From Bacteroides uniformis (GTDB lineage: Bacteria > Bacteroidota > Bacteroidia > Bacteroidales > Bacteroidaceae): a DNA stretch of 64,000 nt. Below are positions 17,558 through 25,579 of this stretch, piece after piece. A program made the translations under genes and the position numbers. A model generated the notes under the pieces. The model worked only from the letters and a program-made list of their open reading frames with translations, made no database searches and was not told the origin of the DNA. The stretch covers positions 2,741,501 through 2,805,500 of the forward strand of contig NZ_CP102263.1 in the NCBI RefSeq assembly GCF_025147485.1, given 5' to 3'. The stretch's first letter is position 1. The number at the start of each line of letters is the position of its first letter.

Positions 17558-19130
17558 ATTTGATTTCGATTTCTTCCTTCATGTCTATCTCTTCCCCTTG
17601 CAGGTCGTAGAATACATATTCCAGGAATGCTAATTTCTGGTTTGGAATAATCTTGATACCGAATCCGTACTTCATCTGCCACTTCCGTTTCAAGGAGACG
17701 AGTCCCTGATTGACGTAGGCTGCGATGTACGGGTGGATGTGTAACGAGAATTTCTTTATCTTCAATTTGTTGACCAGGTAGTCAATCTTACTCTCTAAGG
17801 TGTCCGTAAAGAGGATGGACGATTTGATGGTGCCTTTACCGAAGCAGGTGGGGCAGGTTTCCGTCGTATTTACATCCATAGCCGGGCGTACACGCTGGCG
17901 TGTAATCTGCATCAGTCCGAATTTACTGAGCGGCAGGATGTTGTGACGTGCTCTGTCTTTCTGCATGTTGGCACACATACGTTCGTAAAGCTTCTGTCGG
18001 TTTTCGGCTTCATTCATGTCGATGAAGTCCACCACGATGATACCACCCATATCCCTTAGTCTGAGCTGGCGTGCCAGTTCGTCGGCTGCACCCAGATTCA
18101 CTTCCAGTGCGTTGGCCTCCTGCCCGTTGGCATTCTTGGTGCGGTTACCGCTGTTCACGTCTACTACGTGAAGCGCCTCAGTATGCTCAATAATCAGGTA
18201 GGCACCACTTTTGTATGAAATGGTCTTGCCGAATGACGACTTGATTTGTTTGGTGATACCAAAATTGTCGTAAATGGGGAGTTGACCTTTGTACAGCTTC
18301 ACAATTCCTGCCCGTTCAGGGGCGATGAGGGTTACGTAATCCTTGATTTCGTGGTACACAGCCTCGTTGTTCACGTGGATGTTTTCGAAGGAAGGATTGA
18401 ACAAGTCGCGCAACAGTCCTACGGCACGGCTGGTTTCTTCGTAAATCAGTGTCGGAAATTTGGTGGCCTTCTGTACTTTTGTAATGGCATCTTCCCAATG
18501 TTTCAGTAATACTTTAAGCTCTCCGTCGAGCTCGGCAACACGTTTTCCTTCGGCCACGGTGCGGACGATGACGCCGAAGTTTTTCGGCTTGATACTCATC
18601 AACAGTTGCTTGAGGCGTGCGCGCTCTTCGCTCGATTTAATTTTTTGTGATACGGAAACCTTGTCATTGAAGGGAATCAGCACGAGGTATCTTCCGGCAA
18701 AGGAAAGTTCGGAAGTCAGTCGCGGCCCTTTGGTAGAGATAGGTTCCTTGACAATTTGCACCACTACTTCTTGTCCCACCTTGAGTGTGTTGGAAACCGT
18801 TCCGTCCTTTTCAAGGTCGGGAAGTATGGTTGCTTTGGTAATGGGATTCAGCTTCTTCTTGTCGCTTAAAGTTTGCTTTACGTACTTCTCTAACGAGTTA
18901 AATTGAGGACCCAGGTCCAGATAATGAAGAAAAGCGTCTTTCTCGTAACCCACGTCCACGAAGCAGGCATTCAGGCCGGGCATCAATTTCTTGACGCGTC
19001 CCAAATACATGTTGCCCACCGAAAAGGAGATGTTTCTTCCTTCGCTCTGGAGTTCCACCAGCTGCTTGTCTTCAAGCAGTGCAATGGATACCTCTTTGGG
19101 CTGTACGTCTACAACGAGTTCGCTTGTCAC
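17556..19130 (-). CDS. rng: Ribonuclease G (RNase E/G family)
   Basis: 524 residues, RNase G length. Starts with MTSELVVDVQP, then an S1 domain (MYLGRVKKLMPGLNACFVDVGYEKDAFLH, about 40-140). The catalytic region contains VDVNSGNR and GGIIVVDFIDM with the two Mg-binding aspartates, and the Zn-link cysteines are in CPTCFGKG. It cleaves single-stranded RNA, matures 16S rRNA 5' ends and takes part in mRNA decay. It lacks the long C-terminal scaffold of enterobacterial RNase E. It lies downstream of HU and a ribosomal-protein-like microprotein gene on the same strand. Confidence 0.95.
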   Translation of the reverse strand: MTSELVVDVQPKEVSIALLEDKQLVELQSEGRNISFSVGNMYLGRVKKLMPGLNACFVDVGYEKDAFLHYLDLGPQFNSLEKYVKQTLSDKKKLNPITKATILPDLEKDGTVSNTLKVGQEVVVQIVKEPISTKGPRLTSELSFAGRYLVLIPFNDKVSVSQKIKSSEERARLKQLLMSIKPKNFGVIVRTVAEGKRVAELDGELKVLLKHWEDAITKVQKATKFPTLIYEETSRAVGLLRDLFNPSFENIHVNNEAVYHEIKDYVTLIAPERAGIVKLYKGQLPIYDNFGITKQIKSSFGKTISYKSGAYLIIEHTEALHVVDVNSGNRTKNANGQEANALEVNLGAADELARQLRLRDMGGIIVVDFIDMNEAENRQKLYERMCANMQKDRARHNILPLSKFGLMQITRQRVRPAMDVNTTETCPTCFGKGTIKSSILFTDTLESKIDYLVNKLKIKKFSLHIHPYIAAYVNQGLVSLKRKWQMKYGFGIKIIPNQKLAFLEYVFYDLQGEEIDMKEEIEIK

Positions 19131-19236
19131 AATAATTGGCTTTTAAATGATTCAATTTACTACTTAAACAAAGAACAAACCCGCGAGACATTTTGCTTCA
19201 CAAGTTTGTTCTTTATTTTGTCCTTCAGACTAAAAA

Positions 19237-19329
19237 TTACTTTTTGCTTTTATGTCTGTTCTTTCTTAGTCTTTTTTTACGCTTGTGCGTAGACATTTTA
19301 TGTCTTTTTTTCTTCTTTCCGCTTGGCAT
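19237..19329 (-). CDS. 30-residue highly basic microprotein (AURKAIP1/COX24, mS38-like)
   Basis: Read by hand; an ATG at 19329 gives 30 codons and a TAA at 19237. Half or more of the residues are Lys or Arg, with two KKRxRK-like blocks and several His (starts MPSGKKKKRHKMSTHKRKKR). Very small basic proteins of this type, beginning MPSGKK and containing HKRKKR, occur across Bacteroidetes and are annotated as AURKAIP1/COX24-domain proteins, related to mitochondrial ribosomal protein mS38. A ribosomal role is therefore likely but inferred. It lies between HU (37 bp away) and RNase G. At this size gene callers easily miss it. Confidence 0.75.
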   Translation of the reverse strand: MPSGKKKKRHKMSTHKRKKRLRKNRHKSKK

Positions 19330-19365
19330 AGCTTCAAAATTTTTATGGGTTAATACTATTGTTTA

Positions 19366-19641
19366 TTATTTCTTCACTGAGAGGGTGAACGTTTTTGCAG
19401 GCTTAAATGCCGGAATGTTATGTTCCGGAATGATTATTGTAGTGTTCTTGGAGATGTTGCGAGCAGTTTTCTGAGCTCTTTTCTTCACTACAAAACTACC
19501 AAACCCGCGGAGGTAAACATTTTCATCTTTGGATAAAGATGCCTTTACTGCGTCCATGAATGCTTCAACGGTTGTAAGTACGGTTGTCTTATCAATTCCG
19601 GTGTTCTTTGTAATTTCGTTTACAATATCAGCTTTAGTCAT
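19366..19641 (-). CDS. HU-family histone-like DNA-binding protein
   Basis: 91 residues, a full HU/IHF fold: MTKADIVNEI start, the GFGSFVVKKRAQKTARN beta-arm entry and the intercalating-proline region ending PAFKPAKTFTLSVKK. It bends and compacts DNA as a dimer. The -7 box TATATTTG lies on the minus strand (19693-19700), giving a leader of about 47 nt. It is divergent from mutY and precedes the microprotein and RNase G genes. Confidence 0.95.
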   Translation of the reverse strand: MTKADIVNEITKNTGIDKTTVLTTVEAFMDAVKASLSKDENVYLRGFGSFVVKKRAQKTARNISKNTTIIIPEHNIPAFKPAKTFTLSVKK

Positions 19642-19764
19642 TTTTCTTTAAAAAAAATATTATTACTATAGTTTTCCTAATTTTTTGGACTGCAAATATA
19701 TAGCTTTTCCGTGGCTCTAAAAAATATATTTCGGACAATTTTCTAAAAAAGTCTTGGCATTAAG

Positions 19765-19794
19765 CTTTGTTAGGCTGAAAATGAAGTATTTTTG
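19765..19794 (+). promoter_or_regulatory. mutY promoter, predicted to give a leaderless mRNA
   Basis: A -33 element TTTG (19765-19768) and a -7 box TATTTTTG (19787-19794) are separated by 18 bp. The expected transcription start is about five bases after the box, at or next to the mutY ATG at 19799. Confidence 0.6.
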
Positions 19795-19798
19795 CAGC

Positions 19799-20839
19799 AT
19801 GAATATTTTTAGCGGAACATTGTTGGACTGGTATGCGGAGAACAAACGCGACCTTCCGTGGCGAAATACCACGGACCCTTATCTGATATGGATTTCTGAA
19901 ATCATCTTACAACAGACAAGAGTGGCGCAGGGGTATGAGTATTTTCTGCGTTTCATAAAACGCTTCCCGGATGTGGTGTCGCTGGCTGCTGCGTCCGAGG
20001 ACGAAGTGATGAAATATTGGCAGGGCCTGGGGTACTATTCGCGTGCCCGCAACCTGCATGCCGCAGCCAAAAGCATGAAGGGGACATTTCCGAAAACCTA
20101 TGCAGAGGTACGTGCTTTGAAGGGAGTGGGGGATTATACGGCAGCGGCCATCTGCTCCTTTGCCTATGACATGCCTTATGCGGCGGTCGACGGGAATGTG
20201 TATCGGGTGCTTTCCCGCTATTTCGGCATTGATGTTCCCATTGATTCTACTGAAGGGAAAAAGACTTTTACCGCTTTGGCGGGTGAGGTGCTCGATAAAT
20301 CCAGGCCGGCAGATTATAACCAGGCAATTATGGACTTCGGAGCCGTGCAGTGTACGCTGCAGTCGCCCAACTGTCTGTTTTGTCCTTTGTCCGGCAGCTG
20401 CCGGGCATTGTCTGAAGGAAAAGTGCAGCAACTGCCCGTGAAGCAGCACAGAACCAAGACCACCAACCGCTATTTTAATTATATATATGTACGCATGGGC
20501 GCGCATACCTTGATACATAAGAGGACGGAGGACGATATCTGGAAAAATCTCTTTGAATTGCCTCTGGTTGAAACGGAAAAAGATTTATCCGAAGAGGAAT
20601 TTCTGGCATGTCCGCAGTTTCATGCGCTGTTTGCAGAGGGAGAGGTGCGGATGGTCCGTACACTGCTTCGGGGGGTGAAACATGTATTGTCCCACAGAGT
20701 GATTTACACCAACTTCTACGAGGTTACTCTGCCCGATAATTCGAGCTCCTTCTCAAGTTACCAACGGGTTGCAGTCGAAGATTTGGGTCGTTATGCGGTG
20801 CCCCGCCTTATACATGCTTTCTTGGAGAAATATGTATAA
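19799..20839 (+). CDS. mutY: A/G-specific adenine DNA glycosylase
   Basis: 346 residues. An HhH-GPD domain (DLPWRNTTDPYLIWISEIILQQTRV; helix-hairpin-helix ALKGVGDYTAAAICSFAY with the catalytic Asp in AVDGNVYRV), four cysteines of the [4Fe-4S] loop (C-x6-C-x2-C-x5-C, from CTLQSPNCLFCPLSGSC), and a C-terminal NUDIX-like domain that recognises 8-oxoG. It removes adenine opposite 8-oxoguanine. The start at 19799 matches the family N-terminus; an upstream in-frame ATG at 19754 would precede the predicted promoter. The gene heads a mutY-ssb-gldE series seen in many Bacteroidetes. Confidence 0.94.
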   Translation: MNIFSGTLLDWYAENKRDLPWRNTTDPYLIWISEIILQQTRVAQGYEYFLRFIKRFPDVVSLAAASEDEVMKYWQGLGYYSRARNLHAAAKSMKGTFPKTYAEVRALKGVGDYTAAAICSFAYDMPYAAVDGNVYRVLSRYFGIDVPIDSTEGKKTFTALAGEVLDKSRPADYNQAIMDFGAVQCTLQSPNCLFCPLSGSCRALSEGKVQQLPVKQHRTKTTNRYFNYIYVRMGAHTLIHKRTEDDIWKNLFELPLVETEKDLSEEEFLACPQFHALFAEGEVRMVRTLLRGVKHVLSHRVIYTNFYEVTLPDNSSSFSSYQRVAVEDLGRYAVPRLIHAFLEKYV

Positions 20840-20877
20840 AAGTTGTTTGTATTCTTGCATGGTGTGAATATTCTCGT

Positions 20878-20885
20878 TAATTTTG
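20878..20885 (+). promoter_or_regulatory. Bacteroides -7 box for ssb
   Basis: TAATTTTG matches TAnnTTTG. A TTG lies 20 bp upstream (20855-20857) as a partial -33. The ATG of ssb follows 27 bp after the box. Confidence 0.55.
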
Positions 20886-20911
20886 GCAGCAAATTAATAA
20901 AATAGAAGCTT

Positions 20912-21367
20912 ATGTCAGTAAATAAAGTGATATTGATAGGAAATGTGGGACAAGACCCTAAAATAACCTATTATGAAGGTGGAAACTGTGTTGCCCAGCT
21001 TTCTTTGGCCACTACGGAGAAAGGATACACTTTGCAGAATGGTACGCAGATTCCGGACCGTACCGAATGGCATAACCTGATATTCCGTGGCCGTTTAGGC
21101 GAAATCGTTGAGAAATATGTGCATAAAGGCGATAAGCTTTACGTGGAAGGTAAGATACGTACCCGTTCTTACGATGACCAGGGAGGCATCAAGCGTTATG
21201 TGACTGAGATATTTGTCGACAATATGGAGATGCTGACTCCGAGAACGGCAACTCCCGGTGCTGGCCCTTATGCGCCGCAGGCGGGAGCCGCCCCCCAGCC
21301 ACAACAACCAGTACAACCGCAGGCTGCCCCTGCACAAGATAACCCGACGGACGACTTGCCGTTCTAA
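20912..21367 (+). CDS. ssb: Single-stranded DNA-binding protein
   Basis: 151 residues: an OB-fold domain (about 1-110; MSVNKVILIGNVGQDP, EWHNLIFRGRLGEIVEKYVHKGDKLYVEGKIRTRSY) and a Pro/Gln-rich flexible tail ending in the acidic tip DDLPF, the standard docking peptide for replication and repair partners. It binds ssDNA as a tetramer. It has its own promoter between mutY and gldE. Confidence 0.96.
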   Translation: MSVNKVILIGNVGQDPKITYYEGGNCVAQLSLATTEKGYTLQNGTQIPDRTEWHNLIFRGRLGEIVEKYVHKGDKLYVEGKIRTRSYDDQGGIKRYVTEIFVDNMEMLTPRTATPGAGPYAPQAGAAPQPQQPVQPQAAPAQDNPTDDLPF

Positions 21368-21390
21368 TTGTTTAACTAAAACCAAAATCT

Positions 21391-22740
21391 TTGGACCCAG
21401 ACGCTTATTTATGCCAGTTGGCAGATGTTTTTAACGGTATATCCGTACAGACTCCTTCTATTTCGGCCGTTGTAGCCATTGTGTTGGCAGGTTTGCTTTT
21501 GCTTGTTTCCGGTTTTGCATCAGCTTCCGAAATAGCCTTTTTCTCTCTTTCTCCGTCAGACCTGAATGCAATAGCGGAGAGAAAGCATCCTTCGGATGAG
21601 AAAATCAGTAATCTGCTGGACAACAGCGAACGTTTGTTGGCAACGATTCTGATTACGAACAACTTCGTGAATGTAACCATAATCATGCTCTGCAACTTCT
21701 TCTTTATGAATGTGTTCCAATTTCATTCTCCCATTGCAGAGTTCCTCATTCTGACAGTAGTCCTTACATTTTTGCTGTTGCTTTTCGGTGAAATCATGCC
21801 TAAGATATATTCGGCTCAGAAGACGCTGGCTTTCTGCCGTTTTGCCGCTCCCGGCATCACGTTTTGCCGTTCCGTATTCTATCCGATGGCATCTATGCTG
21901 GTACGTTCCACCTCTTTCTTGAACAAGCATATGGTCCGCAAGAACCATAACATATCGGTCGATGAACTCTCGCATGCGTTGGAGCTGACCGACAAGGCAG
22001 AGCTTTCGGAGGAGAATAATATTCTGGAAGGTATCATCCGCTTTGGCGGGGAAACGGCCAAGGAGGTCATGACCTCTCGCCTTGATGTGGTGGACCTGGA
22101 TATCCGTACCCCTTTCAAAGATGTGGTGAAGTGCATCGTAGAGAATGTCTACTCCCGTATTCCCATCTATGCGGATAGCCGTGACAATATCAAGGGGGTG
22201 CTTTATATCAAGGATTTGCTTCCCCATCTGAACAAAGGGGATAATTTCCGTTGGCAGTCGCTTATCCGGCCCGCCTATTTTGTGCCCGAAACCAAGATGA
22301 TTGATGATTTGCTGCGCGATTTCCAGGCAAACAAGATTCATATAGCCATTGTGGTCGATGAGTTCGGTGGTACGTCGGGCATTGTCACCATGGAGGACAT
22401 TATTGAGGAGATTGTGGGCGAAATTCATGACGAATACGATGATGAAGAACGTACATATGCCGTACTGAATGACCACACTTGGGTATTTGAAGCCAAGACC
22501 CAGCTGACTGATTTCTATAAAATAACGAAGATAGACGAGGAAACGTTCGATGAGGTGGCAGGGGATGCCGATACGCTTGCCGGACTTCTGCTGGAACTGA
22601 AGGGGGAATTTCCTGCTCTCCATGAAAAGGTGACCTACGGCCGTTATGAGTTTGAGGTGTTGGAGATGGACAACCGCCGTATCCTGAAAGTGAAGTTCAC
22701 AGTAAATGCCCCGGCAGAACCCAACTCTTCTTCCCTTTAA
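21391..22740 (+). CDS. gldE: GldE-like CNNM/CBS-domain membrane protein
   Basis: 449 residues. A DUF21/CNNM membrane domain (about 15-190), a CBS pair with the MTSRLDVVDLD entry and IVTMEDIIEEIVGEI exit motifs (about 205-335), and a C-terminal CorC_HlyC domain (about 350-440). The start is a TTG at 21391; I see no in-frame ATG before the first membrane helix. In gliding Bacteroidetes this paralogue is called GldE and sits beside ssb and mutY as here; in Bacteroides its role is unknown. Relatives transport or regulate Mg/Co. The next gene, a phosphopantetheinyl transferase, follows after 29 bp. Confidence 0.85.
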   Translation: MDPDAYLCQLADVFNGISVQTPSISAVVAIVLAGLLLLVSGFASASEIAFFSLSPSDLNAIAERKHPSDEKISNLLDNSERLLATILITNNFVNVTIIMLCNFFFMNVFQFHSPIAEFLILTVVLTFLLLLFGEIMPKIYSAQKTLAFCRFAAPGITFCRSVFYPMASMLVRSTSFLNKHMVRKNHNISVDELSHALELTDKAELSEENNILEGIIRFGGETAKEVMTSRLDVVDLDIRTPFKDVVKCIVENVYSRIPIYADSRDNIKGVLYIKDLLPHLNKGDNFRWQSLIRPAYFVPETKMIDDLLRDFQANKIHIAIVVDEFGGTSGIVTMEDIIEEIVGEIHDEYDDEERTYAVLNDHTWVFEAKTQLTDFYKITKIDEETFDEVAGDADTLAGLLLELKGEFPALHEKVTYGRYEFEVLEMDNRRILKVKFTVNAPAEPNSSSL

Positions 22741-22769
22741 TTTTTAATTATTAATTTTTAAATTGTTCC

Positions 22770-23399
22770 GTGCCCCTCTTCTTGCAACATACCGCTCTTC
22801 CCTGTCGATGGGGAATTTGGAAAACGGAGGAATCTCCGGAGGAATTGCTGGCCATGCTTCCTCATCAGGAAGTATACCGGGAAGGTATGCGGCGCTTCAC
22901 CGCGGCACACCGCCGTTTGGAGTGGTTGGCTGTCCGCGTATTGCTTTATACTCTGTCGGGAGAAGAGAAAGAGATTGCCTATCATCCCAGTGGGAAACCT
23001 TATCTGGCGGATGACTCCGCCTCTCTCAGTATTTCGCATACGAAAGGTTATGTGGCTGTTGTCTTGGGATTGCCGGGTCGGGAAGTGGGTGTTGACATCG
23101 AGCAGTATGGTGAGCGGGTAAGGAAGGTGGCACATAAATTCATGCGCGAAGATGAACAGCCATCCGTGTTTCGCGGAACAGACACTTGGTCACTGTTGCT
23201 GCACTGGTCGGCTAAGGAGACCATGTTCAAATGCCTGAATGCTTCCGAGGTTGATTTTCGCGGGCACATGCGCATTCTGCCTTTTGCTGTAAATGAAAGC
23301 GGCGTATTCTCCGCCGAAGAATATCGTACGGTGGAGAAACGCCGGTTCACTATTCATTATTATTTGTTTCCGGATTTTGTCTTGACATTGAGTCTGTAA
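22770..23399 (+). CDS. 4'-Phosphopantetheinyl transferase superfamily protein (Sfp-like)
   Basis: 209 residues from a GTG start. Core motifs: LSISHTKGYVAVVL, then GVDIEQYGERV with the Mg-binding acidic residues, and WSAKETMFKC with the catalytic Lys. It transfers the pantetheine arm of CoA to carrier proteins. The length and order fit the Sfp/AcpT group rather than the short AcpS trimer type. The gene converges with tnaA; only five bases separate the stops, and both stop codons lie in a short CTGTAA/TTACAG hairpin. Confidence 0.88.
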   Translation: MPLFLQHTALPCRWGIWKTEESPEELLAMLPHQEVYREGMRRFTAAHRRLEWLAVRVLLYTLSGEEKEIAYHPSGKPYLADDSASLSISHTKGYVAVVLGLPGREVGVDIEQYGERVRKVAHKFMREDEQPSVFRGTDTWSLLLHWSAKETMFKCLNASEVDFRGHMRILPFAVNESGVFSAEEYRTVEKRRFTIHYYLFPDFVLTLSL

Positions 23400-23404
23400 A
23401 TCTC

Positions 23405-24778
23405 TTACAGCCTTTCCAGTTGTACCGTGAAGTGTCTCATCAACGGAGCTTCCCAGGTGATGCGCACTCCGCGGGTAATACTTTCCCGTTTGTCATATAC
23501 ATTTTTCAAAGCGGCTGCCACCACATCCATGTGGTTGTTGGTATACACGCGGCGGGGGATGGCAAGCCGAAGCAAGTCCAGGCCGTTGAAGCGGTTTTCG
23601 CGGGTCACCGGGTCGCGGTCTGCCAGCAGATACCCGATTTCGCAGCCGCGTATGCCTGCTTCCAGATAGAGCTCAGCGGTCAGTGTTTGTGCCGGGAATT
23701 CTTCTTTGGGCACATGTGTCAGCACTTTGGGGGCATCCACAAATATGGCATGGCCGCCTGCGGGACGTTGGTAGGGTATCCCGTACTCATCCAGTTTCAT
23801 GGCTAGATAGCCCACCTGGTGAATGCGGGTTTCCAGATTGTCAAATTCAGTATTTTCATCCAGGCCGATGGCAAGGGCGTTCATGTCACGACCGTTCATG
23901 CCTCCGTAAGTAAGGTAGCCTTCGAACTGCACGCAGAAGCCTTTGGCACCTTCATACCAGTCTTTCCGGCGGGTGGCTATGAATCCGCCCATGTTGACAA
24001 TACCGTCTTTTTTGGCACTCATCGTCATACCGTCGGCAAGGTCAAACATCTCGCGGGTAATTTCCTTTATGCTCTTGTTGCGGTAACCTTCTTCTCTCAT
24101 TTTGATGAAGTAGGCATTTTCCGCAAAGCGTGCCGAGTCAAAGAGAACGGGCTTGCCGTACTTGTCGGCAATGGCGCGGACTTCGCGCAGGTTCTGCATG
24201 GAAACCGGCTGGCCGCCTGCAGTGTTGTTGGTTATGGTGACGATGACGAACGGTATCCGTTCGCTATGTTCCTGTAATGCTTTTTCCAGTTTTTTAGGGT
24301 CTACATTGCCTTTGAAGGGAATTTCCAGCTGTGTCTGTTTGGCTTCGTCTATGGTGCAGTCCAGAGCCAATGCCCGGCGTCCCTCGATATGTCCTTTGGT
24401 GGTGTCGAAATGGGAGTTTCCCGGCACAATGTCGCCCTCGTGCACCAAGTAGGAGAAGAGTACATTTTCGGCAGCGCGTCCCTGGTGGGTGGGGATAATG
24501 TATTCAAATCCGGTGAGGCGGGTGATGACTTCCTTCAGTTTGAAGAATGAGGTGGCTCCGGCATAGCTTTCGTCACCCAGCATCATGCCTGCCCATTGGC
24601 GGTCGCTCATGGCTCCGGTGCCCGAGTCGGTGATGAGGTCGATATAAACTTGTTCCGATTTGAGTTGGAATACGTTGTAGTGGGCCTCTTTCAGCCATTG
24701 TTCGCGTTCCTGGCGGGTACTTTTGCGGATAGGTTCCACCATTTTGATTTTCCATGCTTCGGCAAATGGTAATTCCAT
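23405..24778 (-). CDS. tnaA: Tryptophanase
   Basis: 457 residues, beta-eliminating lyase family (PLP fold type I). The N-terminal FAEAWKIKMVEPIR, the PTHQGRAAEN phosphate-binding stretch and the Schiff-base lysine region DGMTMSAKKDGIVNMGGFI are typical of TnaA. It splits tryptophan into indole, pyruvate and ammonia. No tnaC-like leader peptide with a Trp codon was found upstream. A near-consensus promoter (about 24855-24884, minus strand) seems to serve the gene independently of the riboswitch transcript behind it. Tyrosine phenol-lyase is the close alternative; the general sequence favours tryptophanase. Confidence 0.92.
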   Translation of the reverse strand: MELPFAEAWKIKMVEPIRKSTRQEREQWLKEAHYNVFQLKSEQVYIDLITDSGTGAMSDRQWAGMMLGDESYAGATSFFKLKEVITRLTGFEYIIPTHQGRAAENVLFSYLVHEGDIVPGNSHFDTTKGHIEGRRALALDCTIDEAKQTQLEIPFKGNVDPKKLEKALQEHSERIPFVIVTITNNTAGGQPVSMQNLREVRAIADKYGKPVLFDSARFAENAYFIKMREEGYRNKSIKEITREMFDLADGMTMSAKKDGIVNMGGFIATRRKDWYEGAKGFCVQFEGYLTYGGMNGRDMNALAIGLDENTEFDNLETRIHQVGYLAMKLDEYGIPYQRPAGGHAIFVDAPKVLTHVPKEEFPAQTLTAELYLEAGIRGCEIGYLLADRDPVTRENRFNGLDLLRLAIPRRVYTNNHMDVVAAALKNVYDKRESITRGVRITWEAPLMRHFTVQLERL

Positions 24779-24901
24779 AGACTCTGTATCTTTAATAATT
24801 TGACAATAGGTTAACGGATAAACCGATTATTGCGGTTTAATGTGCCGAATTTAGACAAAATCTATGTAATAACCAATTTAAATATGACTTTTTGTAATGT
24901 A

Positions 24902-24932
24902 AATGTCCGGACGAAATCACTTCGGCCGGACA
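24902..24932 (-). terminator. Hairpin terminator closing the riboswitch transcript
   Basis: On the minus strand the arms ATGTCCGG and CCGGACAT close a hairpin that contains an inner CGAA/TTCG stem; arms at 24902-24909 and 24925-24932. It starts a few bases after the stop codon of the gene remnant. The U-tract is weak (TTTACATTAC), so efficiency is uncertain. Confidence 0.6.
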
Positions 24933-24935
24933 TCA

Positions 24936-25030
24936 TCAAATAAACTTGGCAGAGTTTATTACCTTCTTTACTTTCTCTGAATTAGGTTTGATGAATGAAA
25001 TGATGGACGGTTTGTCCGGCTCATTAGACT
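24936..25030 (-). pseudogene. 3' remnant of a deleted gene, probably of the B12-regulated unit
   Basis: About 30 open codons (reading EPDKPSIISFIKPNSEKVKK...) end in a TGA at 24936, right before the terminator hairpin. There is no start codon with protein-like sequence upstream: the frame runs straight back into the riboswitch. The composition is protein-like, and the stop-hairpin arrangement is that of a normal gene end. I infer a deletion that joined the riboswitch leader to the last codons of the final gene. I cannot identify the gene. Confidence 0.4.
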
Positions 25031-25064
25031 CAACGCTTTTTCCTCGAAAGCAATGATAAAGTAT

Positions 25065-25240
25065 GCATGGCAGGTCTTCTGACTTGTTTCTGTTGCAGGC
25101 GCCTTCCCGGAAGAATATTCCAGTGGCATAGAGTAATTGTCTGCAACGTTGCACGAAACTTACAGCAGCGGGACTGTCCAGGATTTACACCTGATTCCCT
25201 TTTAATCGCTTTCCCAGAAGAGGGGGAGCGAACCAATGCA
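25065..25240 (-). ncRNA. Cobalamin (B12) riboswitch
   Basis: On the minus strand the conserved core reads in order: AAAAGGGAATCAGGTGTAAA, TCCTGGACAGTCCCGCTGCT, GTAAG, TGCCACTGG, GGGAAGGCGCCTGCAACAG and finally AAGTCAGAAGACCTGCC, the class-defining B12 box and 3' closing strand. It should bind adenosyl- or methylcobalamin and switch off the downstream gene. The expected target (BtuB-type uptake or a cobalamin pathway gene) is missing; only a short gene remnant and a hairpin follow before tnaA. Confidence 0.92.
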
Positions 25241-25243
25241 TGA

Positions 25244-25273
25244 CAAAGATACGGATTCTTTTTGAGAAAACAA
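25244..25273 (-). promoter_or_regulatory. Promoter of the riboswitch transcript
   Basis: Minus strand: TTG at 25271-25273, 19 bp spacing, then TATCTTTG (25244-25251), an exact TAnnTTTG. The predicted start near 25239 coincides with the 5' end of the riboswitch fold. Confidence 0.75.
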
Positions 25274-25324
25274 TTCTATGAGTGATAAATTTTCTTCCCC
25301 TCTCTCTTTCTTTTTGCCGACAAA

Positions 25325-25429
25325 TTGGCAAGGTTTTGCCACCCTCTTGGCAAGACTTTGTCACCGCGTTGGCAAAACTTTGCCATAGGCATGGCAAAAG
25401 TTTGCCAAAAGCATGGCAATAGGTTGGCA
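25325..25429. repeat. 22-bp-period palindromic repeat array B
   Basis: Units start at 25325, 25347, 25369, 25391 and 25413 (all exactly 22 bp apart), and a final half-unit starts 11 bp later at 25424. The core is a dyad of the form TTGGCAAAACTTTGCCA with 4-5 bp between units, so direct and inverted half-sites alternate every 11 bp, one helical turn. It lies between the histidine kinase 3' end and the riboswitch promoter. The rest of 25252-25579 holds no gene I can support. Confidence 0.88.
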
Positions 25430-25579
25430 AAATTACTCTCTGATTGATAGTGACTTAAGGCGATTTAAGCAATCCGTCATGTCGGTAAGGTGAAAAGATA
25501 CCAATACAAGCCACACTTGCCACAAGAACCTTCTCCGGAGGTATGCAAAGCATTTTGTTTGGTGTGGTAAAACGGGCTG

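Noticed and set aside
25065..25240. B12 control of tnaA by the riboswitch
   Set aside because: About 290 bp, a gene end and a terminator hairpin lie between them, and tnaA has its own near-consensus promoter, so direct control is not the simplest reading. Read-through remains possible.
25325..25429. Possible short CRISPR array
   Set aside because: The period is 22 bp with only 4-5 bp between palindromic cores; there are no 25-40 bp spacers and no cas genes in the window.
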